From Macrobrachium rosenbergii (lineage: Eukaryota; Arthropoda; Malacostraca; Decapoda; Palaemonidae): a stretch of DNA of 64,000 nt. The stretch is from positions 53,268,986-53,332,985 of the forward strand of contig NC_089781.1 of assembly GCF_040412425.1 (NCBI RefSeq). Reading direction: 5' to 3'. Each line of letters begins with the position of its first letter. Position 1 is the stretch's first letter. Positions 41,691 to 52,855 of the stretch are shown here, one piece after another. The notes beneath the pieces were generated by a model. It saw nothing but the letters and a program-made list of their open reading frames with translations, searched no databases and was not told where the DNA came from. Made by a program: the position numbers and the translations under genes.

Positions 41691-42270
41691 ATGGATGCAA
41701 GTGGAATGTTGGCGGGTGGATGTTTGATGCAGAAGCAAGTGATGAATGGGATTGAAAGAAACAGAGTGATAGCATATGTCAGTAAGGCATTTAGTTCTGC
41801 AGAGCAAAAATATTCTACTACTGAGAGAGAAATGGCTGCACTGCAGTTTTGTGTGAAAGCATTACGACCATTTTTGTATGGAGTGAGGTTTATGGTGCAT
41901 ACAGACCATCAACCTCTAGTGTATCTGCAGAAAATGAAGTGGATGCTAGAACTGCGCAAATGGTAGAGAATTTGAGAGACACTGATTTTGTGGTAGAGTA
42001 TATCCATGGTAAAAGGAATATTGTTGCAGGCATGATGTCTAGACTACCTGGGGAAGGGTAGAGAAAATGAAAAACATAAGACCAGAGTAACTGCCGAGAG
42101 GGTTGGTAGTAGCACGTGAGAGGAAGTGGGGTGGTGACTCAATGTTTGAAAGTTTGTGGTAAGAATTGAATGATCTGGTAGATGAAGGTTTGAAGGTGTG
42201 GTGTAGGGGCTTTTTTATTTGACACAATTGGTGCACAATGATGGAAACAGATTTAGAGGTTAAAGAAAAC
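41691..42270 (+). pseudogene. Ty3/gypsy RNase H and start of integrase (fragment)
   Basis: A 91-codon frame has DASGMLAGGCLMQ (first RNase H Asp), RVIAYVSKAFSSAEQKYST, TEREMAALQF (Glu) and VHTDHQPLVYLQ. A shifted frame adds VVEYIHGKRNIVAGMMSRLPG. Decayed linker/integrase N-terminal text follows to about 42270. It belongs to a different gypsy lineage from A, B and C and has no LTRs here. Confidence 0.8.
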
Positions 42271-42499
42271 TCTTTTCACCTATCCTAATTTATTAACCCT
42301 TTAACGCCGACTGGACGTATTTTACGTCGACTACAAAAAGTTTTTTTAAATATTTGCGGAAAAGTACTTATAGGCCTCGTTTGCGAAAAATTTTAAATCG
42401 CACCTTGAGGATGCTGGGAGTTCATGGATCACGCTGTTGTTTTGTTTTTAGCGTGACCCAGCTGCACATGCGCCGAATTTCTTTCTTATCCCAAAAGAA

Positions 42500-45400
42500 A
42501 GCATCAGCTAACTCTGCTGCAAATCTCAGAAATTCTTTAGTCACATTGTCGTAATTTTTGCACCGTTTTCTATTAGCCTTTACATAAAGTTTTATATATG
42601 AAAATGTGCACAATTTCATGTAGAATACGACAAAAAATAACTCATGGTTGTAGCTTTTATCAATTTTGACATTTTCATATCAAGCACTTCCGACAAGTGC
42701 AAAAATTTCAACCTTGGTCAACCAACTTTCGAGGAAATGGTAAAAAATGCAATTGTAGGCTAAAACTTTTACATTCTAGTAATATTCAATCATTTACCTT
42801 CATTTTGCAACAAATGAGAAGTCTCTAGCACAATATTTCGATTTATGGTGAATTTCTGAAAAAACTGTTTCCTTACGTCTGCGCTAACTCTGCTGAAAAT
42901 CTCAGAAATTCTTTAGTCATTTTGTCATAATGCTTGAAAATCTCAGAAATTCTTTAGTCATTTTGTCGTAATTTTTGCAGTGTTTTCTATGAGCCGTTAC
43001 ATAGTGTTTTATATATGAAAATGTGTGCAATTGCATGAAGAATACAACAAAAAATAACTCATGGTTGTAGCTTGTATCAATTTTGACATATTTTCATATA
43101 AATCACAATAAGTGCCAAAATTTCAACCTTCGGTCAAATTTGATTTGACCGAAATGGTCGAAAAATGCAATTGTAAGCTGAAACTCTTACATTCTAGTAA
43201 TATTCAATCATTTTCCTTCATTTTGCAACAAACGAGAAGTCTCTAGCACAATATTTCGATTTATGGTGAATTTTTGAAAGAAACTTTTCCTGCACGTCCA
43301 AACGCTAACTCTGCTGAAAATCCTAAGAGCCTGATGCCAATCTCTTCCAAACATGTGTGTTCGTGTGTTCGTCGTCCATCCTGGTGGACAAGACAACAAG
43401 AGCATCTCATTTTCTTTATCTAAAGGAACAGCGATTTCAACCATACAATTTTTCCGTCTGTTTCTCCTAACCATTGTTGTCTTGATGTATGTACAATCAC
43501 CACTACTTGCATTGCCATGCAAGCATTCTAATCATGTATTCGTAATGTTCCAACATCTAATCTTCTGTATCAAACTGAAAATGTATGTTTCTGTTCGTGA
43601 ATCACGCAAAGCGTCTCGCCACTCCGACATAGTAGTACAGAACACAAACGTTTGGAAGAGACGGCGTCAGGGACTTACAATCTCAGAAATTCTCTAGTCA
43701 CTTTGTCGTAATTTTTGCACAGTTTTCTATTAGCCGTTACATAAAGTTTTATATGTGAAAATGTGCGCAATTTCATGTAGAATACAACAAAAAATAACTT
43801 ATGGTTGTAGCTTTCATCAATTTTGACATATTTTCATATAAATCACGATAAGTGCCAAAATTTCAACCTTCAGTCAACTTTGACGACCGAAATGGTTGAG
43901 AAATGCAATTGTAAGCTAAAACTCTTACATTCTAGTAATATTCAATCATTTACCTTCATTTTCCAACAAACGAGAAGTCTCTAGCTCAATATTTAAATTT
44001 ATGGTGAATTTCTGAAAAAAACTTTTTCCTTATGTCCGCGCGCGCTAACTCTGCTGAAAATCTCAGAAATTCTTTAGTAATTTTGTCATAATTTTTACAC
44101 CGTTTTATATTAGCCATTACATAAAGTTTTATATATGAAAATGTGCGCAATTTCATGTAGAATACAACAAAAAATAACTCATGGTTGTAGCTTTTATCAT
44201 TTTTGAAATATTTTCATATAAATCATGGTAAGTGCCAAAATTTCATAAATCATGGTAAGTATTTCAAAATTTCAACCTTCGGTGGGTTTGACTCGACTGA
44301 AATGGTCGAAAAATGCAATTGTAAGCTAAAACTCTTACATTCTAGTAATATTCAATCATTTACCTTCATTTTGCAACAAACGAGAAGTCTCTAGCACAAT
44401 ATTTCGATTTATGGTGAATTTTTGAAAAAACTTTTCCTTACCTCCAGCACATTGCTAACTCTGCTGAAAATCTCAGAATTTCTTCAGTCACTTTGTCGTA
44501 ATTTTTGCACCATTTTATATTAGCCGTTACATAAATTTTTATATATGAAAATGTGCGCAATTTCATGTAGAATACAACAAAAAAATAACTCATGGTTGTA
44601 GCTTTTAACAATTTTGACATTTTCATATAAATCACAATTAGTGCCGAAATTTCAACCTTCGGTCAACTTTGACTCAGCCGAAATGGTCGAAAAATGCAAT
44701 TGTAAGCTAAAAGTCTTACATTCTAGTAATATTCAATCATTGACCTTCAGTTTGCAGCAAACGGGAAATCTCTAGCACAATATTTCAATTTATTGTGAAT
44801 TTTTGAAAAAAACTTTTTTTTACGTCCGCACATTACGAATTCATGCATCATTTTGGGATAATATTTTCTCTGTGTTGCTTTGATCGTTTTACAATTTGTT
44901 ATATACCAAAATCATTGCAATTTAGTGTACAATACAATGAAAAAAAAATAACTCATTAGCTTTAATCATTTTTACAGCTTGATTTGTATACAATTAGATA
45001 TGACTTTGTTTTTTTTTAGTACTGTCATATATTCCAATATTTTATATGATAATGACTTTTTTCATTTCTGATTTTGCATACTAAACTTCAGGCAATGAGA
45101 AAAAAGGAGCCAAAAATGAACTCTTAATCTTAACCCTTAAACGCCTACTGGGCGTATCATCGTCGACTAAAATTGTCTGTTGGGTGCCAAGTGGATGTAC
45201 CAAACGTCGACTACAAAAATTTCAACCTTCGGTCAACTTTGACTCGACCGAAATGGTAAAAAAAACGCAATTGTTAGCTAAAACTCTTACATTCTAGTAA
45301 TATTCAATCATTTACCTTCATTTTGCAACAAATTGGAAGTCTCTAGCACAATATTTCGATTTATGGTGAATTTTAAAAAAACGTTTTCTTTTTCCGCTGG

Positions 45401-46880
45401 GTAACTGGACGAAAATTTCATAAATTCTTTCGTCATTTTGTCATAATTTTTGCACTGTTCTATATTAGCCGTTACATAAAGTTTTATATATGAAATGTGT
45501 GTGCAATTTCATGTACAATACAACCAAAAATAACTCATGGTTGTAGCTTTTATCAGTTTTGAAATATTTTCATATAAATCACGATAACTGCCAAAATTTC
45601 AACCTTTGGTCAACTTTGACTCGACCGAAATGGTCAAAAAACGCAATTGTAAGCTAAAACTCTTACATTCTAGTAATATTCAATCATTTACCTTCATTTT
45701 GCAACAATTGGAAGTCTCTAGCACAATATTTCGATTTATGGTGAATTTTTGCAAAAAACTTTCTCATCCAGAAATTCTTTCAGAACTTCACGTTGTCGTA
45801 ATGTTTGCACTGTTTTATATTAGTCGTTACATAAAGTTTTATATTGAAAATGTGTGCAATTTCATGTAGAATACAACAGAAAATAACTCATGGTTGTAGC
45901 TTTATCAGTTTTGAAATATTTTCATATAAATCACGATAACTGCCAAAATTTCATGTTTCTCGGTCAAATTTAACTGACGAAATGGTAAAAACGCAATTAT
46001 AAGCTAAAACTCTTACATTCTAGTAATATTCAATCATTTACCTTCATTTTGCAACAAACTGGGAAAGTCTCTAACACAACATTTCGATTTATGGTGAATT
46101 TTTGAAAAAACTTTTCACCACGCTTTGAGGTCTTTAACTAACTTGCTGAACATCTCAGAAATTCTTTAGTCATTTTGTCGTAATGTTTGCATCGTTTTAC
46201 ATTAGTCGTTACATAAAGTTTTATATATGAAAATGTTGCAATTTCATGTAGAATACAACAGAAGATAGCTCATTGTTGTAGCTTTTATCAGTTTTGAAAT
46301 ATTTTCACATAAATCACAATAACTGCCAAAATTTCAACCTTCGGTCAACTTTAACTCAACTGAAATGGTAAAAAAAATGCAATTGTAAGCTAAAACTCTT
46401 ACATTATAGTAATATTCAATTGTTTAACTTCATTTTGCAATAAATTGGAAGTCTCTAACACAATATTTCGATTTATGGTGAATTTTTGAAAAAAACATTT
46501 TCCTTACGTCTGGCACGGTAACTCGGCTGAACATCTCAGAAATTCTTTGTCTCGTTGTCGTAATATTTGCACTGTTTTATATTAGTCGTTACATAAAGTT
46601 TTATATAAGAAAATGTGCGCAATTTCATGTACAATACAACATAAAAATAACTCATGGTTGTAGCTTTTATCAGTTTTGAAATATTTTCATATAAATCACG
46701 ATAAATAGAAAAATTCGACTTTTGGTCAACTTTAACTCGACCGAATGGTCGAAAACTGCAATTGTAAGATAAAACACTTACAGTCTAGTAATATTCAATC
46801 AGACTTTACCTTCATTTTTCAACAACAGGGGAAGTCTCTAGCACAATATTTCGATTTATGGTGAATTTTTGAAAAAACAT
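42500..46880. repeat. Tandem array, about ten units of 350-420 bp
   Basis: Ten occurrences of ACATTCTAGTAATATTCAATCA or near variants (42772, 43190, 43928, 44337, 44722, 45292, 45666, 46016, 46405, 46790) mark the units. Others include CATAAAGTTTTATATATGAA and ATAACTCATGGTTGTAGC. Spacings are about 418, 393 (after removing the MITE at 43335-43680), 409, 385, 570 (across the internal element end), 374, 350, 389 and 385. Open frames inside are short and not conserved between units, so the array is noncoding. Confidence 0.9.
43335..43680 (-). mobile_element. MITE with CCTGATGCC...TCTCTTCCAAAC ends, inserted in a satellite unit
   Basis: The termini CCTGATGCCAATCTCTTCC (43331-43349) and GGAAGAGACGGCGTCAGG (43657-43674) are inverted repeats of about 25 bp. 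It splits one satellite unit after GCTGAAAATC. Its interior matches 2490-2860 in reverse orientation. No obvious target duplication was seen. Confidence 0.7.
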
Positions 46881-47415
46881 TTTTACGTCCGCGTTACGAA
46901 TTCATGCATCATTTTGTGATAATATTTTCTGTGTTGCTTTGATCGTTTTACAATTTGTTATATACCAAAATCATCGCAATTTAGTGTACAATACAACTAA
47001 AAAAATTAACTCATTAGCTTTAACAGTTGTGCTTACAGCGATTTGTATACAATTATATGAGTTTTTTTTTTTGCTGTCATATATTCCAATATTTATATAT
47101 GGTAATGATATTTTTTCATTTCTGATGGTTGCATACTAAACTTCAGGCAATGACAAAAAAGGAGCCAAAATGAACTCTTAAATCTTAAAAACTAAAGCGA
47201 ACTGTGATTTTTGAAAAAACTTTGGCTCCTCAGAGCCCCTTAACTCACCGAGCTGCCTGCCGGCATACGGGAGACGTTTTTGTAAATAGAGGCTCGGCGT
47301 TCTGGGTTAAAAACTAAGCGTGCTGTGATTTTTAAAAAACTTACTTTCGCCTTAGCGCTAACTCTCAAACCCCGCCAGCATACGGCAGACACTTTTGTAA
47401 ATAGAGGCTTAGCGT

Positions 47416-47769
47416 TTAAGGGTTAACCTTAGTATTACAGTGGCCTAAAAACTTCACACTAAGGCACTTTGGGTGTACGCACCTCCTGTGATACTCCGGA
47501 AAGGTCACTGTCCTGCTTTGAGTTTTGTTGTGAGTGTAAAACTCATCCATTATTCCACTATCATCGCCCTGAGTTTTCTTGAAGCCTCTGCCATCAGCGG
47601 TTTTAGGATTATGCATATCAGAGCTTCTGATATCGCCATTGTTGGATTTCTGATGGACCGGACGTTTTAAAGTTTGCCTGGGTGTGATAGGGTAGAGTAA
47701 CTGGCTTCCCTTCACCTGAACCAGAAGAGGCTTTACCTGGAAGAGGAAATTGACATTGGCAACTACCAA
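47416..47769 (-). other. 117-codon open frame inside the TIR element, unknown
   Basis: The frame starts MVVANVNFLFQVK and is polar and basic (TPRQTLKRPVHQKSNNG, KTADGRGFKKTQGDDSG). It has no domain I recognise. A possible splice acceptor (a pyrimidine tract ending CCTCTTCCAG) sits at residues 9-12, so it could be a captured host exon read from there. Its stop codon lies outside the TIR, near 47416, which argues for coincidence. Frame only; no evidence of expression. Confidence 0.25.
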
Positions 47770-47825
47770 TCAGTCGGACAGTTGGTGAGACCAAACCATT
47801 TTCAGGTGCCTTAGTGTGAAGTTTT
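47447..47825. mobile_element. MITE-like TIR element with a 20-bp perfect TIR
   Basis: AAAACTTCACACTAAGGCAC (47447-47466) is the exact reverse complement of 47806-47825. The interior is about 340 bp and is almost entirely covered by a minus-strand open frame (see next). Confidence 0.8.
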
Positions 47826-47829
47826 CATG

Positions 47830-48358
47830 TTAGTTACTTAAGACAGTGACTATCTAGATGGGATCAGGGTTAGAGAAAGTGCTTAAATATCTGTAGGCTG
47901 ATTTTATTGTGAATGAGATCTCAGATTCTCGTTTGTAAGGAGAGAAGGGCTTTTGACTGATCCTGGCATCGTGCAAGATGTAGTTGCTACAAGATTGGGA
48001 TTGACTTATCACATTAACCCCAATCTGGGGATTGTGATAAATTGGGAGAAGTTTCTAAATACACGTTTTCAGTTAAATAGGCTAAGATTACATGTGGTAT
48101 GATATATTTACATGAATTACTCACATTAATACAAGTAAGAAGAGGAAGAAACGTGAATGAAATTTCACATGCTGCCGCTTATCAGTATCTTATAAACAGT
48201 AGAGATTCCATTGCCTCCAAACTTAGCCCCCTACCATTATACTAGTGTGTCATAAATGTGGGGAAATGTGGTGTTGTCGCCAGAGCCAGCTGTACAAATT
48301 GGAAGCAGAGCAAAGGGAATGAAGGTAAGGCAGTGATGATAGACAGTGAAAACTTGTG
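47830..48358. other. Spacer with a faint retroelement-like passage
   Basis: Around 47960-48060 a plus frame reads VQDVVATRLGLTYHI...GIVINWEKF. The NWEK text resembles the segment after YLDD in DIRS/gypsy RT, but it is too short to call. Otherwise nothing is recognised. Confidence 0.3.
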
Positions 48359-48388
48359 ATTTTGTACATGCAACTTACCCGTCAGATA

Positions 48389-50070
48389 CAGGTCACAGAG
48401 GTACTTACGACAATCTTGACCGACTCCCAAGGAGCCTACGACAATATAATAATATATAATATTTAATTTGATATATTTTGCTAAAAACGTCTCGAGCGTC
48501 AACGTAACTTTTTAGCCCCGCGCTCATATCCAAGATCAGTTTCTGCAGCATTGTGTGTTTGTGTCGTTCGAAAATGGTAAGATTCATATTTTTGTAATGT
48601 ATTTTGTATTTCTATTTTTGCAAATAAATGTAATAACAAATTACCATTTGATGGCTTATTCCAGACATGTCTGCTAGGACGGACCCCAATTTCAGCAGGA
48701 CACTGAGGGAAAAAAATAAGGTTTCTAGCCTATGCTCATATGATTTTGGTAAGTAAAAACTGTAGTATTAGGTTATCATATGCATATTGTTTCTTACCAA
48801 CATCATCAACAAAACATTAATAAAGAAGTTATTTACCATATTTATATTTATCAAAATATGTATTATACAATCAGCCATTTACTACGATCGAATGTTTGAG
48901 GTTCTGCTGCTGAAAGACCTATAGGTTTACCAATGATCTTTAACACATTCATTTGTAAACATTGTTTTCTTGGCCAGAATCAACAAAAACATTAATAAAG
49001 ATGTTACAAACAGTAATATATGTTATATATATATCCATTATATATTATAAAAGTATGCAATCAAGGGGTAAAATTCAATAAATAAAAATGTTTCTATGTA
49101 ACTCTCGAGTCTCGTGAGCAATTGAACAAAGCCATGTTATTATTCTTAAAAGAGAATGCTAGCACGGACATCACAGTATCAACTCAACGGACCTTGTTAT
49201 TATGCCCTATGAATGGTAGCAGGAATTGTCAACCACCAATTGATCGAAGCCATGTTGTTATGCCAATTACAGAGAATGTTGGCAGGAATTGCCAACTACC
49301 AAAAGCGAAGCCTTACAGATGTCGTAAAGATCAGAGATAATCAGTGCGTTATTTTATCAGACTGTTGACTAAAAGATATCTATAAATATGGAATGCGGTG
49401 AGCTGACGACGATAATGATATTAACATTTTAATGAAAATATCGATAATCCGTAATATTGATTTAAACTAGCAGTAGTAATCCATCTTGTGATGGTAAGTG
49501 TGATTTTGATAAATAATTATAATAAACTTTGTTTTTAATAGGTTATTAGGACAAGTCCAAATTTTACACTAGGAACAACATCTACGTGGGACGTTTCATA
49601 GCATATAATTTCATTTTGCCAAAATTTCCTAAATTTTAAGCCTACATTTTTCTTACATAGGAAGCTTTGGGAATTTTTAGGTTTTTTTTGTTAAAAGGAG
49701 TGCATCTTATACGCCGTCAAATTGGGTATGTATTTAATTCAAACCTATAAATAAACAAAAGTAAATAATACGTCAATTTGTAGCTGAGATTGGCAATGCA
49801 AATGGCGGATAAGAAAATGTAAACAGACCAGACAGATGGTTTGAATGCCTACAATAAAATGTTAAATACAGTAATAAAAGTAAGTATTAATCAAGGAGTT
49901 CAAGCATGAAAAGATTTGATATGCAGCGTAAAAATAGGTACTATACATGCACATTTTTGGATAATATAAAATGTATATGTAGAAGCTAGTCAACTTAGGA
50001 GATATGATGGATAATCCACGGTAGGTACAGAATCATGTACATATGTGGTTGTTGGTCGACTTACGTTAGA
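48389..50070 (-). mobile_element. Inverted, damaged copy of the 1.7-kb TA transposon
   Basis: Almost the whole of 28990-30641 is found here in reverse complement. Examples are CCTACGACAATATAATAATA at 48436 against 30578-30600, and CAACCACATATGTACATG at 29032 against 50034-50045. The left end CAGGTCACAG follows TA at 48387-48388. The other end is missing; the text diverges after GTCGACTTACGTTAGATG near 50070. After it the DIRS terminus TTACCCGTCAGATATATAC is repeated, so the site is not a clean TA duplication. Confidence 0.8.
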
Positions 50071-50097
50071 TGTTTAAAAATGCTCTTTTTGAACATT

Positions 50098-50290
50098 TAC
50101 CCGTCAGATATATACTTAGCTATAGTCTCCGACGTTCCCGACAGAATTTCAAATTTCGCGGCACACGCGACAGGTAGGTCAGGTGATCTACCATTCCTGC
50201 CGCTGGGTGGCGGGAATAGGAACCATTCCGTTTTCTAATCAGATTTTCTCTGTCGCTGGTTCGGCAACATCTGTTGTTGGTTCCTCCTGC
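50098..50290 (+). repeat. Left ITR of DIRS B2
   Basis: TACCCGTCAGATATATACTT, AGTCTCCGACGTTCCCGAC and GGTAGGTCAGGTGATCTACC are complementary to 56395-56560. It gives the uninterrupted sequence AGCTATAGTCTCC that is the empty site of the transposon in B1. Confidence 0.87.
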
Positions 50291-50416
50291 TTAGATTTTC
50301 ATTTTTCGCTTGCTGAGGATTTATTTTGGACTGACCTTTGGTGGCGTATTGGATCTTTGGCTTGGCATATGCTTTTGTGGTTTGTTTTTGAATTTGCTTT
50401 TGGATTTTTCTTTAAG

Positions 50417-52839
50417 ATGTCTGATCAGTTAATGTTGCACCTGTTTTTCGTGTGTGTGTTAGACAAGATTGTAAGGTAAGTTACCGAAAGCTTGGTAGAT
50501 CTTCACACTGTATGTATGAGGGTGTAGGGGGAATGACTGCTGTTTGATAATACTTGTACTGAATGTGAGAATGTTACTGAACAAGAATGGAAGGCTTTGA
50601 GTGCTTCTTATTTAAGCTGGAGAAAGGATAGAGCTAGGAAGGCTTCTTCTAGAAGCTCAGTAGGTCTCTCTCTACTGAGGTGAAAGTAGACCCTAACATT
50701 CTTGCAGATTCTCTGTCATTCCTTTGGTTTCAGCTCCTTCACCCTTCATCGAACCTGCGGATTTGTCGTCGGAGATGGCTGCCATGAAAGCCACGATCCG
50801 TAGGATGCAATTGCAGCTGCGTGCAATGGAGGAGAAAAGGTAAAAGTGACAGTGATTTGTGTAGTGTCCCCAGTGTAGTGGAGGGGGCGTCTGACCGGCT
50901 CCGCATCGCTCCTAGGCCTAGACCTCTTCCAAACTCCCAGGACCAGTGGAGGAGGAATGTCGACAGCCGCAAGGGGGATGAAGAGCATTCCCAACGGTCA
51001 GGCGTCCCTTCGGCAGCTCCTGTTGACGCGTCCCAGGCTGCCTTGGATCGTCACAGAAAAGGGATCCTGAGGAAGTGTTTTCTTCTTCTGCTTCGTCTTC
51101 TCCCAGACGCGGATGGAGTTCGGCTGAGAGTCGCGCCCTTGAAGAGGACCTGGAAGGCGCCTAGAGGAGACGCTTTGGATTCTAGCCCTGAGCGCTTCCC
51201 AGAGGTTCTCCGTTGTGCAAGAAGAGAGCTCAAGATCCCCTCTTCTTCTTCAGGGGTTCAGGAGTCCACTAAGCAGATCCTGGTTGGCCTCCAGGTTCAG
51301 CTTTCTGCTCTTGCTGGCTCTTTGGCTAAGAGCTCTTCTCGTAGGAAGGATGTTTCTCTTCCCATCAAGTCCTCCAAGAAACATCCTTCTCCCAGCAGGC
51401 GCCTCTTCAGTCTGCAGGCGCTCTTCTCCTGGACTCGCTTCTCCTGATAGGATTCTTCTTCGTTGAGGCGCTCTTCTCCTGTTAGCGCCCCTCCAGTAGC
51501 AGCGCTCTTCTCGCAGGCGCTCCTCTCCTTGCAGGCGCTTCTCTTCTAGGCGCTCTTCCTCGGATGATAGCGCCTCTCCTTCCAGGCGCTCGCGTCCTCA
51601 CTCGTGCCGGTCTTCTCCTGTTGAGAACGCCTCTCTCCGGACAAGCGCTCTTCTCACTTCAGGTCACTCTTCTGCAGATAGAAGCGCCTCCCCAGCCACC
51701 CTCCCTTCTGGTAGGGCCTCTCTCCTGTAAGGGCTCGCCGTCAGTTAGAGGCTCTTCTCCTGTCAGGCGCCAGACTTCTAGCAGGCACCTCTCCCTGATA
51801 GGCTCTCTTCAGTGGTCAGAGGCTCCTCTCCTTCTAGGCGCTCTTCTCCTGTCAATGCCCTTCTTCTCCAAGCGTTCTCCTCCTCCTGCGGGCCTGGAAG
51901 TTTTGTCGGAGGATGAATCCCCAAGGATGTCAGTATTTCTGACTATAAGAGGTTGCAACTTTACTAGTTCAGGAGTTTGGAGAATCCCTTAAACCTGCTT
52001 CTCCTCCTTCTCCTGGCTCTATGCTGGGAAGGAGCACCAAGACCTCTAGATCCTCCTCTATGGTGAAGATGCGCCCTACGATCTCATGAAGAAGGCGTTT
52101 AAGGGCTTCGGGGAGTGGCTTCAATCTAAGAAGGATGCTGGCAAGACTGTTTTTCTCCTTGCCTCCTTCCAGACTCTCTGGCAGAGCTGGAATTTGGTAT
52201 GAGACCAAGGAACCGATGGGGTTGGCCCTCCCCTCATCGGCTGGATCGGACTTTCTTCCTCTGGTGGATTCTTCAGAAGGCTCTCTCTCAATTCGGCCAA
52301 GGCTTCTTGGGGTATGTGTGAGTTGGACCATTTCCTCAAGGGCCTTTTCGTATCGTGGAAGTCTTCAACTTCATGGACTGGTCTCTGGGGCCTTAGCTAA
52401 GAGGAACTCTTCAGGAAACGAAGACTTCATCCGTATGGAAGACCTCAGCAGCGTTTTGTCTTGTTTGGACAAAGCGGTCAGGGGATGGCTCTACTGGAGA
52501 TCGCTTCCTTTTGGAGCTGGGTTGCTGAAGAAGAGATCCGTCTTCAGCTCCTTTTATCTAAATCTGTTTCTCCTCTCCAGAGGTCCTCCCTCTTGTTTGC
52601 TCCTCTTTCGAGCCATCTGTTCCCCAAGAGACAGTAAAAGAGATTTCTCGGTCCTTGTCAGAAAAGGCTTCCCAAGATCTTCTTGCTCAGTCTTGAAAAG
52701 GATGAGACCTGCAGTTCCCGATTGCAAGAAGGAGAAGGCTCCCTTTCAGGAGCCCTTTCGAGGTACCAGGTCTTTCAGAAGGCAAAGACCTGAAAGAAGA
52801 GGAAGACCTTCAGGACTCCCAGTCAGGAATTCTAAGTGA
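50417..52839 (+). pseudogene. ORF1 (gag-like) of DIRS B2, frameshifted
   Basis: A counterpart of 30940-33234 with more indels. A Met-Ser-Asp start at 50417, a broken Cys module near 50460-50530, an Arg-Ser repeat region at about 51370-51880 and a C-terminal domain (GIWYETKEPMGLALP near 52190; DLLAQS-like and RMRPAVPDCKKEKAP near 52680-52745). No frame spans more than about 230 codons. Confidence 0.7.
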
Positions 52840-52855
52840 GAATCAAGTCCTCCAG

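Larger units (their letters stand above)
42293..47426. mobile_element. TTAA-bounded element carrying a satellite-like array
   Basis: Left end TTAACCCTTTAACGCCGACT (42293) and right end GCTTAGCGTTTAAGGGTTAA (47426) are inverted repeats of about 15 bp with TTAA at both tips. TTAA sites are used by piggyBac and Kolobok-type elements. A second left-type end (TTAACCCTTAAACGCCTACTGGGC) lies at 45130, so two elements seem fused in tandem: 42297-45129 without its own right end, and 45134-47422. The interior is the tandem array described separately plus an A/T-rich unit (about 44830-45120 and 46880-47190) ending in ACTTCAGGCAATGA. No transposase. Confidence 0.65.

Noticed and set aside
43353..43697. 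114-codon plus frame in the MITE within the satellite
   Set aside because: It runs across the MITE and into the satellite unit, and the matching sequence at 2490-2860 does not keep the same frame open.
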